From the NCBI GenBank assembly GCA_003952965.2, contig CM025849.1, positions 28,168,951 to 28,232,950 on the forward strand: a stretch of DNA of 64,000 nt. Direction: 5' to 3'. A program made the translations under genes and the position numbers. This DNA is from Morella rubra. Its lineage: Eukaryota > Streptophyta > Magnoliopsida > Fagales > Myricaceae. Below the pieces are notes generated by a model, which saw only the letters and a list, made by a program, of their open reading frames with translations, did no database searches and was not told where the DNA came from. Positions 11,657 to 22,869 of the stretch are shown here, in pieces. Within the stretch, counting starts at the first letter, position 1; each line of letters opens with the position of its first letter.

Positions 11657-14078
11657 TCAAACACCACCAAATTCTTGCTTTGAAACTCCCCCATATCTCC
11701 CAGGGGTAACACCACTGCTTCCATAAGCTGGAGGTACGGTGCTCACCATTGGACAATCTCTTGCCCAATGCCCAGTTTGATGGCATTTGAAGCATTCATC
11801 TGAGGCACCTCCAACACCTGGCCCAGAAGACACTCTATTAGGATAGCCCCCTCCAAAGGACTGTCCAGGACCATTCATGATACTTGGGCAACTTGCGGAA
11901 CTGTGACCAGAACCCCCACAACTACTACAAAATGCATGTGAACCGGTGGTGCTAGTTGCAGCAATACTAGGACTATTGTACTGGTTTCCATACCGACCAA
12001 CATGATGCAATGGCACACTAAATTCTTTACCTGCATTGCTACTGTTCCCAGCATAGTTCATCACTGGCAGTGTTTGATGCGATGGCACACTAAATTCTTT
12101 ACCTGCATTACCACTGTTCGCAGCATAGTTCACCGGTGCTGTTGGCTGCCTATGTACAACTTTCCCAACATCTGTACTCCCAAATACAGAACCACCCATT
12201 CCAGCGTTAGGAGTGCTACTTGAACCAACAGAAGAATAGTTCCCTGCTTTAAGCTTCTCCATCATGTCCAACAGAAATCTGGATTCAGATGCGAAATTTA
12301 CCTTTTCTGCTTTGACCACTGTTGATTTTACACGCTGTTCATCACTAAAAATCTCTTCTTTTACTTTCAACTTGAATATATGTTTAGTAAATAGAACTTT
12401 ACGGATAATTTCTCCAAATTTATCATCATCTTGTTCCTCATACTTTAAATAATACAAACTTTTTGCAGGCATACCCATGATCTCTTCACCACATTCCTGA
12501 AACGCAGTCACCCATGTTAAGCCAGTATGGTCCTGTATCTGGAATTGGAGTATATACCTGTAGTCACATTCGTCAATAGATTGATCACACCTATCACACC
12601 GCCATTTCCCATCACCATTATTTGTAACCTTTTTGTTGCATTGCCGATCACCAATCATGACAGGACACGCCGTGTAGCAGAAAGTGTCCACCTTTATGAA
12701 TGAAATGGTTGCACTGACAGTGACCCAATCTGGCTTCTCAGATGTCCCTAGCCTCTCATCTTTTATTTGAGATATAGTCTTTCGAATATCCATCCTGCCT
12801 ACGCTTGTTATTTCTCTTGAAATAGAGACCGATTGGATGTTCCTTCCTTCCTTGTCAAACCACTCTTTCAGCCTATGGGCCTCTTGAAAATCTGGCTCTA
12901 CATATAATTGACTGGTAGAGATAGTCCCTACTGCCTTACCATTGAAGTCATTGACCCTACCCGATTTTACAGCTAGAACAGGGAAAACCCCTGCATCACA
13001 AATATTTTGCAGTCTCTGTCCTTCTGCATTGACATGGTTTCCCCACAGAGTCAATTCAACACTTCGGCCAGACATGTCCTTCAAGTGTAGCGTTCTCCTC
13101 TGAGTTTCAGTACCATTTTTCCTCATTATTGAGGCAGGGGGACTTATAAAAGATACAACACCAATTACATCCACAATGCTGTTGCTGTCCATGCCTTCAA
13201 TATCACTTATGGGACGGAAGTGAAACTGCTGCTGTGGAATTGAGCTGTCATCATCAAAGCAAGGCTGTACTATTGACGTGCTCTCTAACATAATTTCCTG
13301 ATCATTTTGGAGGTGGTTGTAAGCCTTTTGAGCAGGTCTTAAACTTCCCTTGGAAATCAGATAAACCTTACCAGCTTCAATCTGGTTGTAGAATTGATCT
13401 GCCACAGCATTAAAGCAAGTTGCTCGGATTTCTCCACCATCAGAATCAAGAAGGTCAAAGGAGAATACTTTACCATCACCACGAGGATTATTATAGTGCT
13501 TAAGTTCTCCTTTCGCTGTTACTCTAGCCTTGAGTGTCCACCTGCCCTGATATGGATTTAGGGCAGCAATGGGAATTATCCTAGCGGGAGCTTCATTTCT
13601 AGCTACTGGTCCTCTGTTAGTGTACAGTGGAGGTGGTTGTTGATATGCAGGCTGAGGTTGACGAGATAAGGTATTTAGTGGTGGCCGTGAAGCTTCTGAC
13701 CTAGGACTACGGAAACTCATGTTCTGATTACCATATGACCCACTCATGGACACTGATCCAGGAATTGCAGCACTAGTCTCTATTTTAGGATAAACAGAAG
13801 GCCCATTAGATGCAGCATACCTTCCTGAGTCAGAATTAGTAGGGTAAGTATTGACATGTGGTTGATTTATTCTAGGATGCTCCATAGATGACCCAGCCAT
13901 GTTCAGTTGATTAACCCGACCACCAGGTGAGCTTGCGGCAAAAGATTGGGGATTCCCGGTTCCAATCCCTGGTTGACCCATGGAAGACTGTACAGGCATA
14001 CTTCTTGGCGCTGATACAGGTTCTCCAATCTGATCACTTTTTTCAAGGATCAAATCCAAATCGACAATGATAATAATC
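11657..14078 (-). CDS. RPA1: Replication protein A 70-kDa subunit (zinc-knuckle type), main exon, left copy
   Basis: RPA1 is the large subunit of the heterotrimer that coats single-stranded DNA in replication, repair and recombination. The exon opens after an acceptor (CAAGCAG) and encodes IIIIVDLDLILEKSD, the end of the N-terminal OB domain. A flexible linker (about 20-155 of the 800-residue frame) follows. DBD-A is about 161-268, starting IIPIAALNPYQGRW. DBD-B is about 278-400. DBD-C is about 445-600, with zinc ligands C465, C474, C488 and C491. A glycine/serine-rich tail carries two CX2CX4HX4C knuckles at 711-724 and 756-769. The knuckles place it with the RPA70C/E class of plants. The rest of the N-terminal RPA70N domain is absent from the exon and was not found in the ~1 kb between the exon and the palindrome spacer. 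Translation is identical to the mirror copy. Confidence 0.92.
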
Positions 14079-15095
14079 CTGCTTGAGTCAAGAGAATCAA
14101 CATGTGATCATCAAAAGCACAGCATAGTAAGGGAGAAAGAACAATAGATAACGACTCGAAGACCACCTCACAAAATTGGAACTTGTTTTATAGGTACTCA
14201 CACACCCTCACAGAATTAAACTGGTTATGGCTGCTAAGCATTATGGCGTTAGCAGATACTATTTGGTCCAATGACCATTGAACACAAAAAAGACATCCCA
14301 AATAGAAAAACTCACGCTCAAATAAGAATACGCATGTCTCACAACTTAAAAGACTAACAAAAATGAAGTAAGAAATGATTCTTAATTGTATAGTAAGGCT
14401 GTGTTTTCTTTGCATGCAAATGTTTTTTAAGCAAAATAGTGTGCTAATTGTGTATGTTTGGAAGGGTAAGGAAATTTAGGTGAACGAGACATCTTAAGTG
14501 GGATCCTAGGAAAATTACCCCAAGCATAAAATAGTTCTCTTTAGAGCAGCCAATCATTTTCAGCCTCTTTTTCTCACAAAGCAGTATACTGTGAATAAAA
14601 CTGTTAAGACACTCAAAATATCACCCGAAACAGAATCAAACATTAAGAAACATTTTCAGCCTGTTTTCAGGATATCAAGCAAACACCAAAAAATTAACAA
14701 TCTTCTTGAAAAATATTTGCACATGGAAATATTTTTTTATTTTTGCCTTTTACGAGGAATTGTACACAGCCCAACTTATCAACAAATTTCAAATTACCCT
14801 TGAGCATGAAGTTTCTCATTTGCTGCGTATATGTAAAAGCTACAGGCTGACAACTTTCATCATCTCCCACAAAAAATACGCAACTCTACTGTGACACCAT
14901 GGTAAGACCCATTGAAGAATTGATGGGACACTACTTGGCTCTTTTTCTTCTACAAACCACACTAAGGTGCTGCTTTCCACTGGCCAGCATACTGAAGCAC
15001 TCTGTCACCACATATAGTAACTATAGGCAATTTGGAAGCAGAAAATGGGCACAAAGAAGAATTAGCAATTTGAAACCAAAAAACTAATTTTCCTA
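14079..15095. other. 5' flank of the left RPA1 exon up to the spacer
   Basis: The sequence is intron-like or promoter-like and AT-rich, with no RPA70N-like coding segment in any frame that I could recognise. A TATA-like CTATAAAACAAG (read on the minus strand) lies about 110 bases before the exon. The mirror is 15,178-16,195. Confidence 0.5.
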
Positions 15096-15177
15096 TGAAA
15101 GTCAGTTAACTGGACTATTTGATCTTGGGGTCTTGATTTGACTTAACTAGTCTTGGAATTCTAAAACTGTCTTCAGT
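15096..15177. other. Palindrome 1 spacer (loop)
   Basis: Arm symmetry ends at TTTTCCTA on the left (15,095) and resumes at TAGGAAAA on the right (15,178), apart from one single-base indel a few bases inside the arms. The 82 bases between are unique in the window and have no gene. Such a short non-palindromic loop is expected at a fold-back duplication centre. Confidence 0.9.
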
Positions 15178-16195
15178 TAGGAAAATTAAGTTTTTTGGTT
15201 TCAAATTGCTAATTCTTCTTTGTGCCCATTTTCTGCTTCCAAATTGCCTATAGTTACTATATGTGGTGACAGAGTGCTTCAGTATGCTGGCCAGTGGAAA
15301 GCAGCACCTTAGTGTGGTTTGTAGAAGAAAAAGAGCCAAGTAGTGTCCCATCAATTCTTCAATGGGTCTTACCATGGTGTCACAGTAGAGTTGCGTATTT
15401 TTTGTGGGAGATGATGAAAGTTGTCAGCCTGTAGCTTTTACATATACGCAGCAAATGAGAAACTTCATGCTCAAGGGTAATTTGAAATTTGTTGATAAGT
15501 TGGGCTGTGTACAATTCCTCGTAAAAGGCAAAAATAAAAAAATATTTCCATGTGCAAATATTTTTCAAGAAGATTGTTAATTTTTTGGTGTTTGCTTGAT
15601 ATCCTGAAAACAGGCTGAAAATGTTTCTTAATGTTTGATTCTGTTTCGGGTGATATTTTGAGTGTCTTAACAGTTTTATTCACAGTATACTGCTTTGTGA
15701 GAAAAAGAGGCTGAAAATGATTGGCTGCTCTAAAGAGAACTATTTTATGCTTGGGGTAATTTTCCTAGGATCCCACTTAAGATGTCTCGTTCACCTAAAT
15801 TTCCTTACCCTTCCAAACATACACAATTAGCACACTATTTTGCTTAAAAAACATTTGCATGCAAAGAAAACACAGCCTTACTATACAATTAAGAATCATT
15901 TCTTACTTCATTTTTGTTAGTCTTTTAAGTTGTGAGACATGCGTATTCTTATTTGAGCGTGAGTTTTTCTATTTGGGATGTCTTTTTTGTGTTCAATGGT
16001 CATTGGACCAAATAGTATCTGCTAACGCCATAATGCTTAGCAGCCATAACCAGTTTAATTCTGTGAGGGTGTGTGAGTACCTATAAAACAAGTTCCAATT
16101 TTGTGAGGTGGTCTTCGAGTCGTTATCTATTGTTCTTTCTCCCTTACTATGCTGTGCTTTTGATGATCACATGTTGATTCTCTTGACTCAAGCAG

Positions 16196-18617
16196 GATTA
16201 TTATCATTGTCGATTTGGATTTGATCCTTGAAAAAAGTGATCAGATTGGAGAACCTGTATCAGCGCCAAGAAGTATGCCTGTACAGTCTTCCATGGGTCA
16301 ACCAGGGATTGGAACCGGGAATCCCCAATCTTTTGCCGCAAGCTCACCTGGTGGTCGGGTTAATCAACTGAACATGGCTGGGTCATCTATGGAGCATCCT
16401 AGAATAAATCAACCACATGTCAATACTTACCCTACTAATTCTGACTCAGGAAGGTATGCTGCATCTAATGGGCCTTCTGTTTATCCTAAAATAGAGACTA
16501 GTGCTGCAATTCCTGGATCAGTGTCCATGAGTGGGTCATATGGTAATCAGAACATGAGTTTCCGTAGTCCTAGGTCAGAAGCTTCACGGCCACCACTAAA
16601 TACCTTATCTCGTCAACCTCAGCCTGCATATCAACAACCACCTCCACTGTACACTAACAGAGGACCAGTAGCTAGAAATGAAGCTCCCGCTAGGATAATT
16701 CCCATTGCTGCCCTAAATCCATATCAGGGCAGGTGGACACTCAAGGCTAGAGTAACAGCGAAAGGAGAACTTAAGCACTATAATAATCCTCGTGGTGATG
16801 GTAAAGTATTCTCCTTTGACCTTCTTGATTCTGATGGTGGAGAAATCCGAGCAACTTGCTTTAATGCTGTGGCAGATCAATTCTACAACCAGATTGAAGC
16901 TGGTAAGGTTTATCTGATTTCCAAGGGAAGTTTAAGACCTGCTCAAAAGGCTTACAACCACCTCCAAAATGATCAGGAAATTATGTTAGAGAGCACGTCA
17001 ATAGTACAGCCTTGCTTTGATGATGACAGCTCAATTCCACAGCAGCAGTTTCACTTCCGTCCCATAAGTGATATTGAAGGCATGGACAGCAACAGCATTG
17101 TGGATGTAATTGGTGTTGTATCTTTTATAAGTCCCCCTGCCTCAATAATGAGGAAAAATGGTACTGAAACTCAGAGGAGAACGCTACACTTGAAGGACAT
17201 GTCTGGCCGAAGTGTTGAATTGACTCTGTGGGGAAACCATGTCAATGCAGAAGGACAGAGACTGCAAAATATTTGTGATGCAGGGGTTTTCCCTGTTCTA
17301 GCTGTAAAATCGGGTAGGGTCAATGACTTCAATGGTAAGGCAGTAGGGACTATCTCTACCAGTCAATTATATGTAGAGCCAGATTTTCAAGAGGCCCATA
17401 GGCTGAAAGAGTGGTTTGACAAGGAAGGAAGGAACATCCAATCGGTCTCTATTTCAAGAGAAATAACAAGCGTAGGCAGGATGGATATTCGAAAGACTAT
17501 ATCTCAAATAAAAGATGAGAGGCTAGGGACATCTGAGAAGCCAGATTGGGTCACTGTCAGTGCAACCATTTCATTCATAAAGGTGGACACTTTCTGCTAC
17601 ACGGCGTGTCCTGTCATGATTGGTGATCGGCAATGCAACAAAAAGGTTACAAATAATGGTGATGGGAAATGGCGGTGTGATAGGTGTGATCAATCTATTG
17701 ACGAATGTGACTACAGGTATATACTCCAATTCCAGATACAGGACCATACTGGCTTAACATGGGTGACTGCGTTTCAGGAATGTGGTGAAGAGATCATGGG
17801 TATGCCTGCAAAAAGTTTGTATTATTTAAAGTATGAGGAACAAGATGATGATAAATTTGGAGAAATTATCCGTAAAGTTCTATTTACTAAACATATATTC
17901 AAGTTGAAAGTAAAAGAAGAGATTTTTAGTGATGAACAGCGTGTAAAATCAACAGTGGTCAAAGCAGAAAAGGTAAATTTCGCATCTGAATCCAGATTTC
18001 TGTTGGACATGATGGAGAAGCTTAAAGCAGGGAACTATTCTTCTGTTGGTTCAAGTAGCACTCCTAACGCTGGAATGGGTGGTTCTGTATTTGGGAGTAC
18101 AGATGTTGGGAAAGTTGTACATAGGCAGCCAACAGCACCGGTGAACTATGCTGCGAACAGTGGTAATGCAGGTAAAGAATTTAGTGTGCCATCGCATCAA
18201 ACACTGCCAGTGATGAACTATGCTGGGAACAGTAGCAATGCAGGTAAAGAATTTAGTGTGCCATTGCATCATGTTGGTCGGTATGGAAACCAGTACAATA
18301 GTCCTAGTATTGCTGCAACTAGCACCACCGGTTCACATGCATTTTGTAGTAGTTGTGGGGGTTCTGGTCACAGTTCCGCAAGTTGCCCAAGTATCATGAA
18401 TGGTCCTGGACAGTCCTTTGGAGGGGGCTATCCTAATAGAGTGTCTTCTGGGCCAGGTGTTGGAGGTGCCTCAGATGAATGCTTCAAATGCCATCAAACT
18501 GGGCATTGGGCAAGAGATTGTCCAATGGTGAGCACCGTACCTCCAGCTTATGGAAGCAGTGGTGTTACCCCTGGGAGATATGGGGGAGTTTCAAAGCAAG
18601 AATTTGGTGGTGTTTGA
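16196..18617 (+). CDS. RPA1: Replication protein A 70-kDa subunit (zinc-knuckle type), main exon, right copy
   Basis: This is the mirror of the copy at 11,657-14,078, in divergent (head-to-head) orientation, with 800 residues identical in translation. Domain order is the end of RPA70N (IIIIVDLDL), linker, DBD-A, DBD-B, zinc-containing DBD-C and two C-terminal CCHC knuckles (CFKCHQTGHWARDC is the second). The exon begins after the acceptor at 16,194-16,195 in phase 1, so at least one upstream exon is expected, but the 1,018 bases back to the spacer hold no recognisable RPA70N coding. If transcription starts at the TATA-like CTATAAAA near 16,081, the first in-frame ATG is at about 16,275, which would give a protein without RPA70N. 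An internal repeat, NSGNAGKEFSVP / NSSNAGKEFSVP, lies at residues 648-683. Confidence 0.92.
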
Positions 18618-20313
18618 AGTCACCTTGAAACTGAGGTAGTGGATGGTTGTACAGAAGGGTTATATGTTCCTCTTATGATGTTGGATAATAGACTCAGCAT
18701 TTTGCTCTTCTCTTGGGATCTGGATTGTTGAGTTTTCTTTGTACAGCACAGAGCTGAGACCATGGTTGGCATCTTAGAGTTGGAGCCGAGAAATGACATG
18801 TCGCATTCAAAGTTTGGTAATGGGTTCTTGCTTTAGGGTTGTGGATTTTGGCAGTGAAACAGGTTGGCGAGGTATGGAAGGCATATTCCTCTTTTCCTGT
18901 AACCTCTGCTTGTAAAATTTTGGTTTGGAGTTGTGTTGTGGTGTTCATAAAAAAGCCTGATGAGATGCTCCACGTTTAAGGTTCCGCTTATGCTCATTCT
19001 AATCTGTCACCAGCCATTAGTTATTAAACTCCTAGCGAAGGTTCTCAAGCATTCTCCTGAAGCGAGATCCATTCTAGTTAAAAAACCAGCAAATGACCTC
19101 TTTCAGAATTTTATTGCTCTCCACTTTTGCAAACCTTAGAGATATCAGCTAGCTGTTGCCGTATTGTATCTTTATTATGGTTTGGTGCAATGGACTTAGT
19201 GGTTACAATGGTTATCAAATTTGGTTTCGATAGATGATAGCCATAAATTTGATTCAGTCAATGTTCTACACTACCTTCCCCATGTCACAACATCAACATG
19301 AACCATATTTACCAGATCATGCAACTATAAACATTCTACACCCTGAACTCACTGTTTTATATGACTACCAATTAGGCGAAGAAGTTGACTTCAATGTAAA
19401 CTATAATTTAGTACGATTAGAACCCCACTTTGCTTTTAATCCAGTGAAGTGACTAATGACTTCAATTCTCTAAAGGCCACTTTTCTCTACAGAATGGAAA
19501 CCATATCTAAAGCCTTTTTATTTATATTTTTCGATATGACTAAGAAAGTTTTAGCGGTAACCCGACAACGTACGGCTTGGCTTTGATGTACGTGGACGGA
19601 CTCACGCATCGCAAAAGTAGTCTTGGGAAGAGCAATCTGTGACTTTGAAAGTCCAATGATTAGGTTTTTTAGAAACAGCGAATTTTTAGCAATTTATTTA
19701 AATTTAATTTTTTTTTTAATTAAAAATATATTTCTTCATTTTAACTATTAATTTTTTTTAAACATTCCTAGTAGTTGCTTTATTTAATCATTTATTTTTA
19801 CTATTTTATTTAAATTTTTTTTAAAATTTTTTTTTTATTCTTTCTCTAATGTTTATATTTTTTAATATTTATTTTAAAGGGTCTGAGGAAGAAAAGAAAA
19901 ATAAAAACAGAAAATAAAAGAGAGGGAGAAAGTGAGAGTTGAGAGGAAAAAAAGAAAAATAGAGAGAGTGTGAGAGTTGGGAGAAGAGAACAAAAAATAA
20001 AAATAAAAATAAAAAAAAGAAAGAGAAGAGAAGAGAAGAGCGTGAGAGAAGAAAAGAAAAAGAGAAATATTAATATTTTAAGATGATGAAGTGAATAGTG
20101 ATTCTCTAAAAATAGAGAATTACTGTTTATATGTTAAATTTTTTTGTTAAAAATTATTAAAATAAACTGTTAGAAGATGTTTTTTTTTTACTTTTTTGTT
20201 AAATTGGTTCTCTATTCTAACTAAAATATTAAAATAGAGAACCTGTTAAGAATGCTCTAATAAGATATTTAAACCACTTAGAAAAGAATAATAATTAAAA
20301 AAACAGGATATTC
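18618..20313. other. 3' flank of the right RPA1 copy with mirrored repeats
   Basis: Mirror of 9,961-11,656: likely 3' UTR, then the direct-repeat copy (about 19,329-19,541) and the low-complexity CT/AG block. No gene was recognised. Confidence 0.6.
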
Positions 20314-20634
20314 AAGGGGAAGCATTTTCCTGGGCTAAGCTATTGGTTGTCCAAATAGTTGAAGCACTCCAATCGCGTGCCCAACAGACGAAGAGAATAA
20401 AAACACAGAGTGCCGGTGAAGCAAATGCAAATTTTTCGAAAGTATGCAGTCCAAGAAATTTCCGTCAAAGAATGGAAAATTTGAAAATTTGCTTCAGGCA
20501 ATCAACGTATTTAAGTATCCAGACATCTAAGACACCGATGGCCCAGCCCCAAAGAGCAAATCAGACAGCAAGCTAAACCTGCAACTTCCAGTATCTAAGT
20601 CCAAATTCACGTTTACTCCTTCTGTCATTCCCGT
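20314..20634 (-). pseudogene. Decayed 5' part of a B3-like gene (right arm)
   Basis: Mirror of the relic at 9,640-9,960, with the same stops and gaps. Related shreds recur just outside the palindrome at about 23,080-23,160 (GAGTGCCGGTGAAGCAAAT and GTATGCAGTCCAAGA). Confidence 0.6.
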
Positions 20635-22869
20635 ATTTGTTAAACTGGAGTGTAAAGAAAAGATGAGGTAAATATTGATATTCTCAAAACAGAAAAGATC
20701 AGAAGAGAAAAAATGAATCTCACTAATATAGGAATTCTAAATAGCAGATGTTAGACTTACGTTAATGCTTTTTTGGTGTTCATATTCATGTTTGAAGGTT
20801 GTCTTTTTACCCTTTTTCGTTTTTAATAATTGGCACTTTCTTGAAAAGGAAAATTTTAATAATTGGCACTTTCTTGAAAAGGCTAAAAAAAAAAAGCCGT
20901 AGGTATATGAGGAACATTTGGTAGTGCTGCACTCTTTATGGATAAATTGAAGTAATTTGTTTTTTATGATTGCTACTTGATTGAGGCCATCTAGTGACTT
21001 CTCTTTAGCTTGTTACATAGAGTTTTAGGATATTTGTAATCTTCCAGCTCTGGTCTCCTTTGTCGTTTTAGTTTTAAAAAGGTTTCCTCTTATCTACTTG
21101 ACTTGTTCTTTCTAGTTTTGCCTTCTACATGGGCCGCGCTTAGTAAGTTTTGATTTTTTTTTGCAGCAAACGGCTTTGAACTGAATTAAGTTTATATTGT
21201 TTCTTTCTGGTGCAGAACCATATGCGAAACGAGGAAGAAAAGAAGTGTGCTTTCCTAACATTGGAGGAGCTGAGACCTTTGGCTGATGATATAAATACAT
21301 ACAAATCCATAGGGTGATTAATGATGCATATAATGCGTAATGATGGCATATAATGTCTGCATTGTTTGGATATCTTCATTCTAAAATTGAATCTTCATCT
21401 CTAATTGAATCCGGATCTCTATAGGTTTTTGTAAAGAGGGTCTGATATTTGTTCGAATTATGGATTGGTTTAAATAGCATTTTGGTTCATTACAGTGTTG
21501 ATTTGTTAATTTATTAGTTTGAATAGCTCAATATGAATGTAGGTTAATCGAAAACCGCCACCACTTAAAGATCGATTTTTGACCTTAACAATGTAGGTGT
21601 AGTTAACCAATATATAAAAACCGACCTATTTGGAGTTGATCAGCCCTATGTGTTCCGACCAGACAATCTCATAACAGTCCATAGAATCCTAAAAGAACTC
21701 AGACAAGTGACAATTACATGACGATTGATTGATTGATTGGAGACATACAATGATTGCTACTAACAACTTTAAAGGCATGTCAAAAAACATTCTACACCCT
21801 GAACTCACTGTTTATATGACTACCAATTAGGCGAAGAAGTTTACTTCAATGTAAACTATAATTTAGTATTATTAGAACTCCACTTTGCTTTTACTCCAGT
21901 GAAGTGACTAATGACTTCAATTTTCTAAAGGCCAATTTTCTCTACAGAATGGAAACCATAAAAAAACATTTTTTATTTATATTTTTTGATATGACTGTAT
22001 AGAAGCATAGGCGAAAGCAGCGAGGGGCGATGGGGGACAGCCGCCCCCCATCGCCTAAAAAATCAGTTTAAATATTTTTGTTTTTACCCACCCCCTTTGG
22101 TTTGGTGTGTTATTCTCCAGGCCGAAGAAGTTGGTTCCTTTTGAAAAGCCTCTTAAACTGAACTACATAAATTGGACATTTGGACTTGTCCTAGTAGTCT
22201 ATAGAGCCTAATACAACCCAGTATTTGTCTACTTGGATGCTTTGGACCATGTTGAGAGTCCTCTTTCTACCATTTAATAGTGTAAAGAATATTGGAGAAT
22301 AGCTATTTTTAGTGTCAAAAGTTTTTAGCATCATACAAAGAAGTGGTCCAATTTCCTTCAACCCACGAAGGTGCTATTAGTTGAGAGATATTCATTGGTC
22401 CTATGTGCTTTAACATTTACTAAAACTAAAATGAAATAAAATAAAAAACTTCAACCAAATGAAAAAATTTGAGCCCAAAGCTTCTACCCTTATATAACAA
22501 AGCCAAGGGTTGAGTGGAGTAAATGCCAGTACTTGTTTTTTTTTTTCCCCTGCGAAAAGCAAGTATGTTAACAATAGATTGTTGAAGCATACTTCACTTT
22601 CTATGTTATGAGAAGACAAAGAATAGATTTCATCAGGCTAACATCCTAATAAAGGTGTTTAGAGGAGCAGGTCTTGTGGATTAAACTTCAAGGGAGAAGT
22701 TGTCCCTTTACTAGTATTTACTTTTATATAGACTAGTTTAGCCATTTTAGTTGGTCCAAACAAGTTTTTGCTTTGTTGGATGTAGCCTATTTTGCAAGAC
22801 CCTTTCAAGTTTTTTAAGGCAGATTCTGCAAAATTTGTAAAAGATTTGTGAATAACTTTGAAGAGATGT

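Larger units (their letters stand above)
6968..15095. repeat. Palindrome 1, left arm
   Basis: This stretch is the reverse complement of about 15,178-22,869. From about 9,698 to 15,087 paired coordinates sum to 30,274 with no net length difference, and all embedded reading frames, including 800 codons of RPA1, are identical in translation. The outer part (6,968-7,290 against 22,530-22,869) is visibly more diverged, with many short indels. The left arm is about 440 bp longer because it holds a tandem duplication absent from the right arm. Confidence 0.95.
15178..22869. repeat. Palindrome 1, right arm
   Basis: Reverse complement of 6,968-15,095. The outer limit is set where the match fades after GTGAATAACTTTGAAG (about 22,869). 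Differences from the left arm are rare near the RPA1 exon and frequent in the outermost ~340 bp. Confidence 0.95.

Noticed and set aside
14899-15375. Frames of 62 and 86 codons that face each other across the spacer
   Set aside because: They are the same sequence mirrored by the palindrome, AT-rich, and without a domain; probably intron or 5' flank of RPA1.
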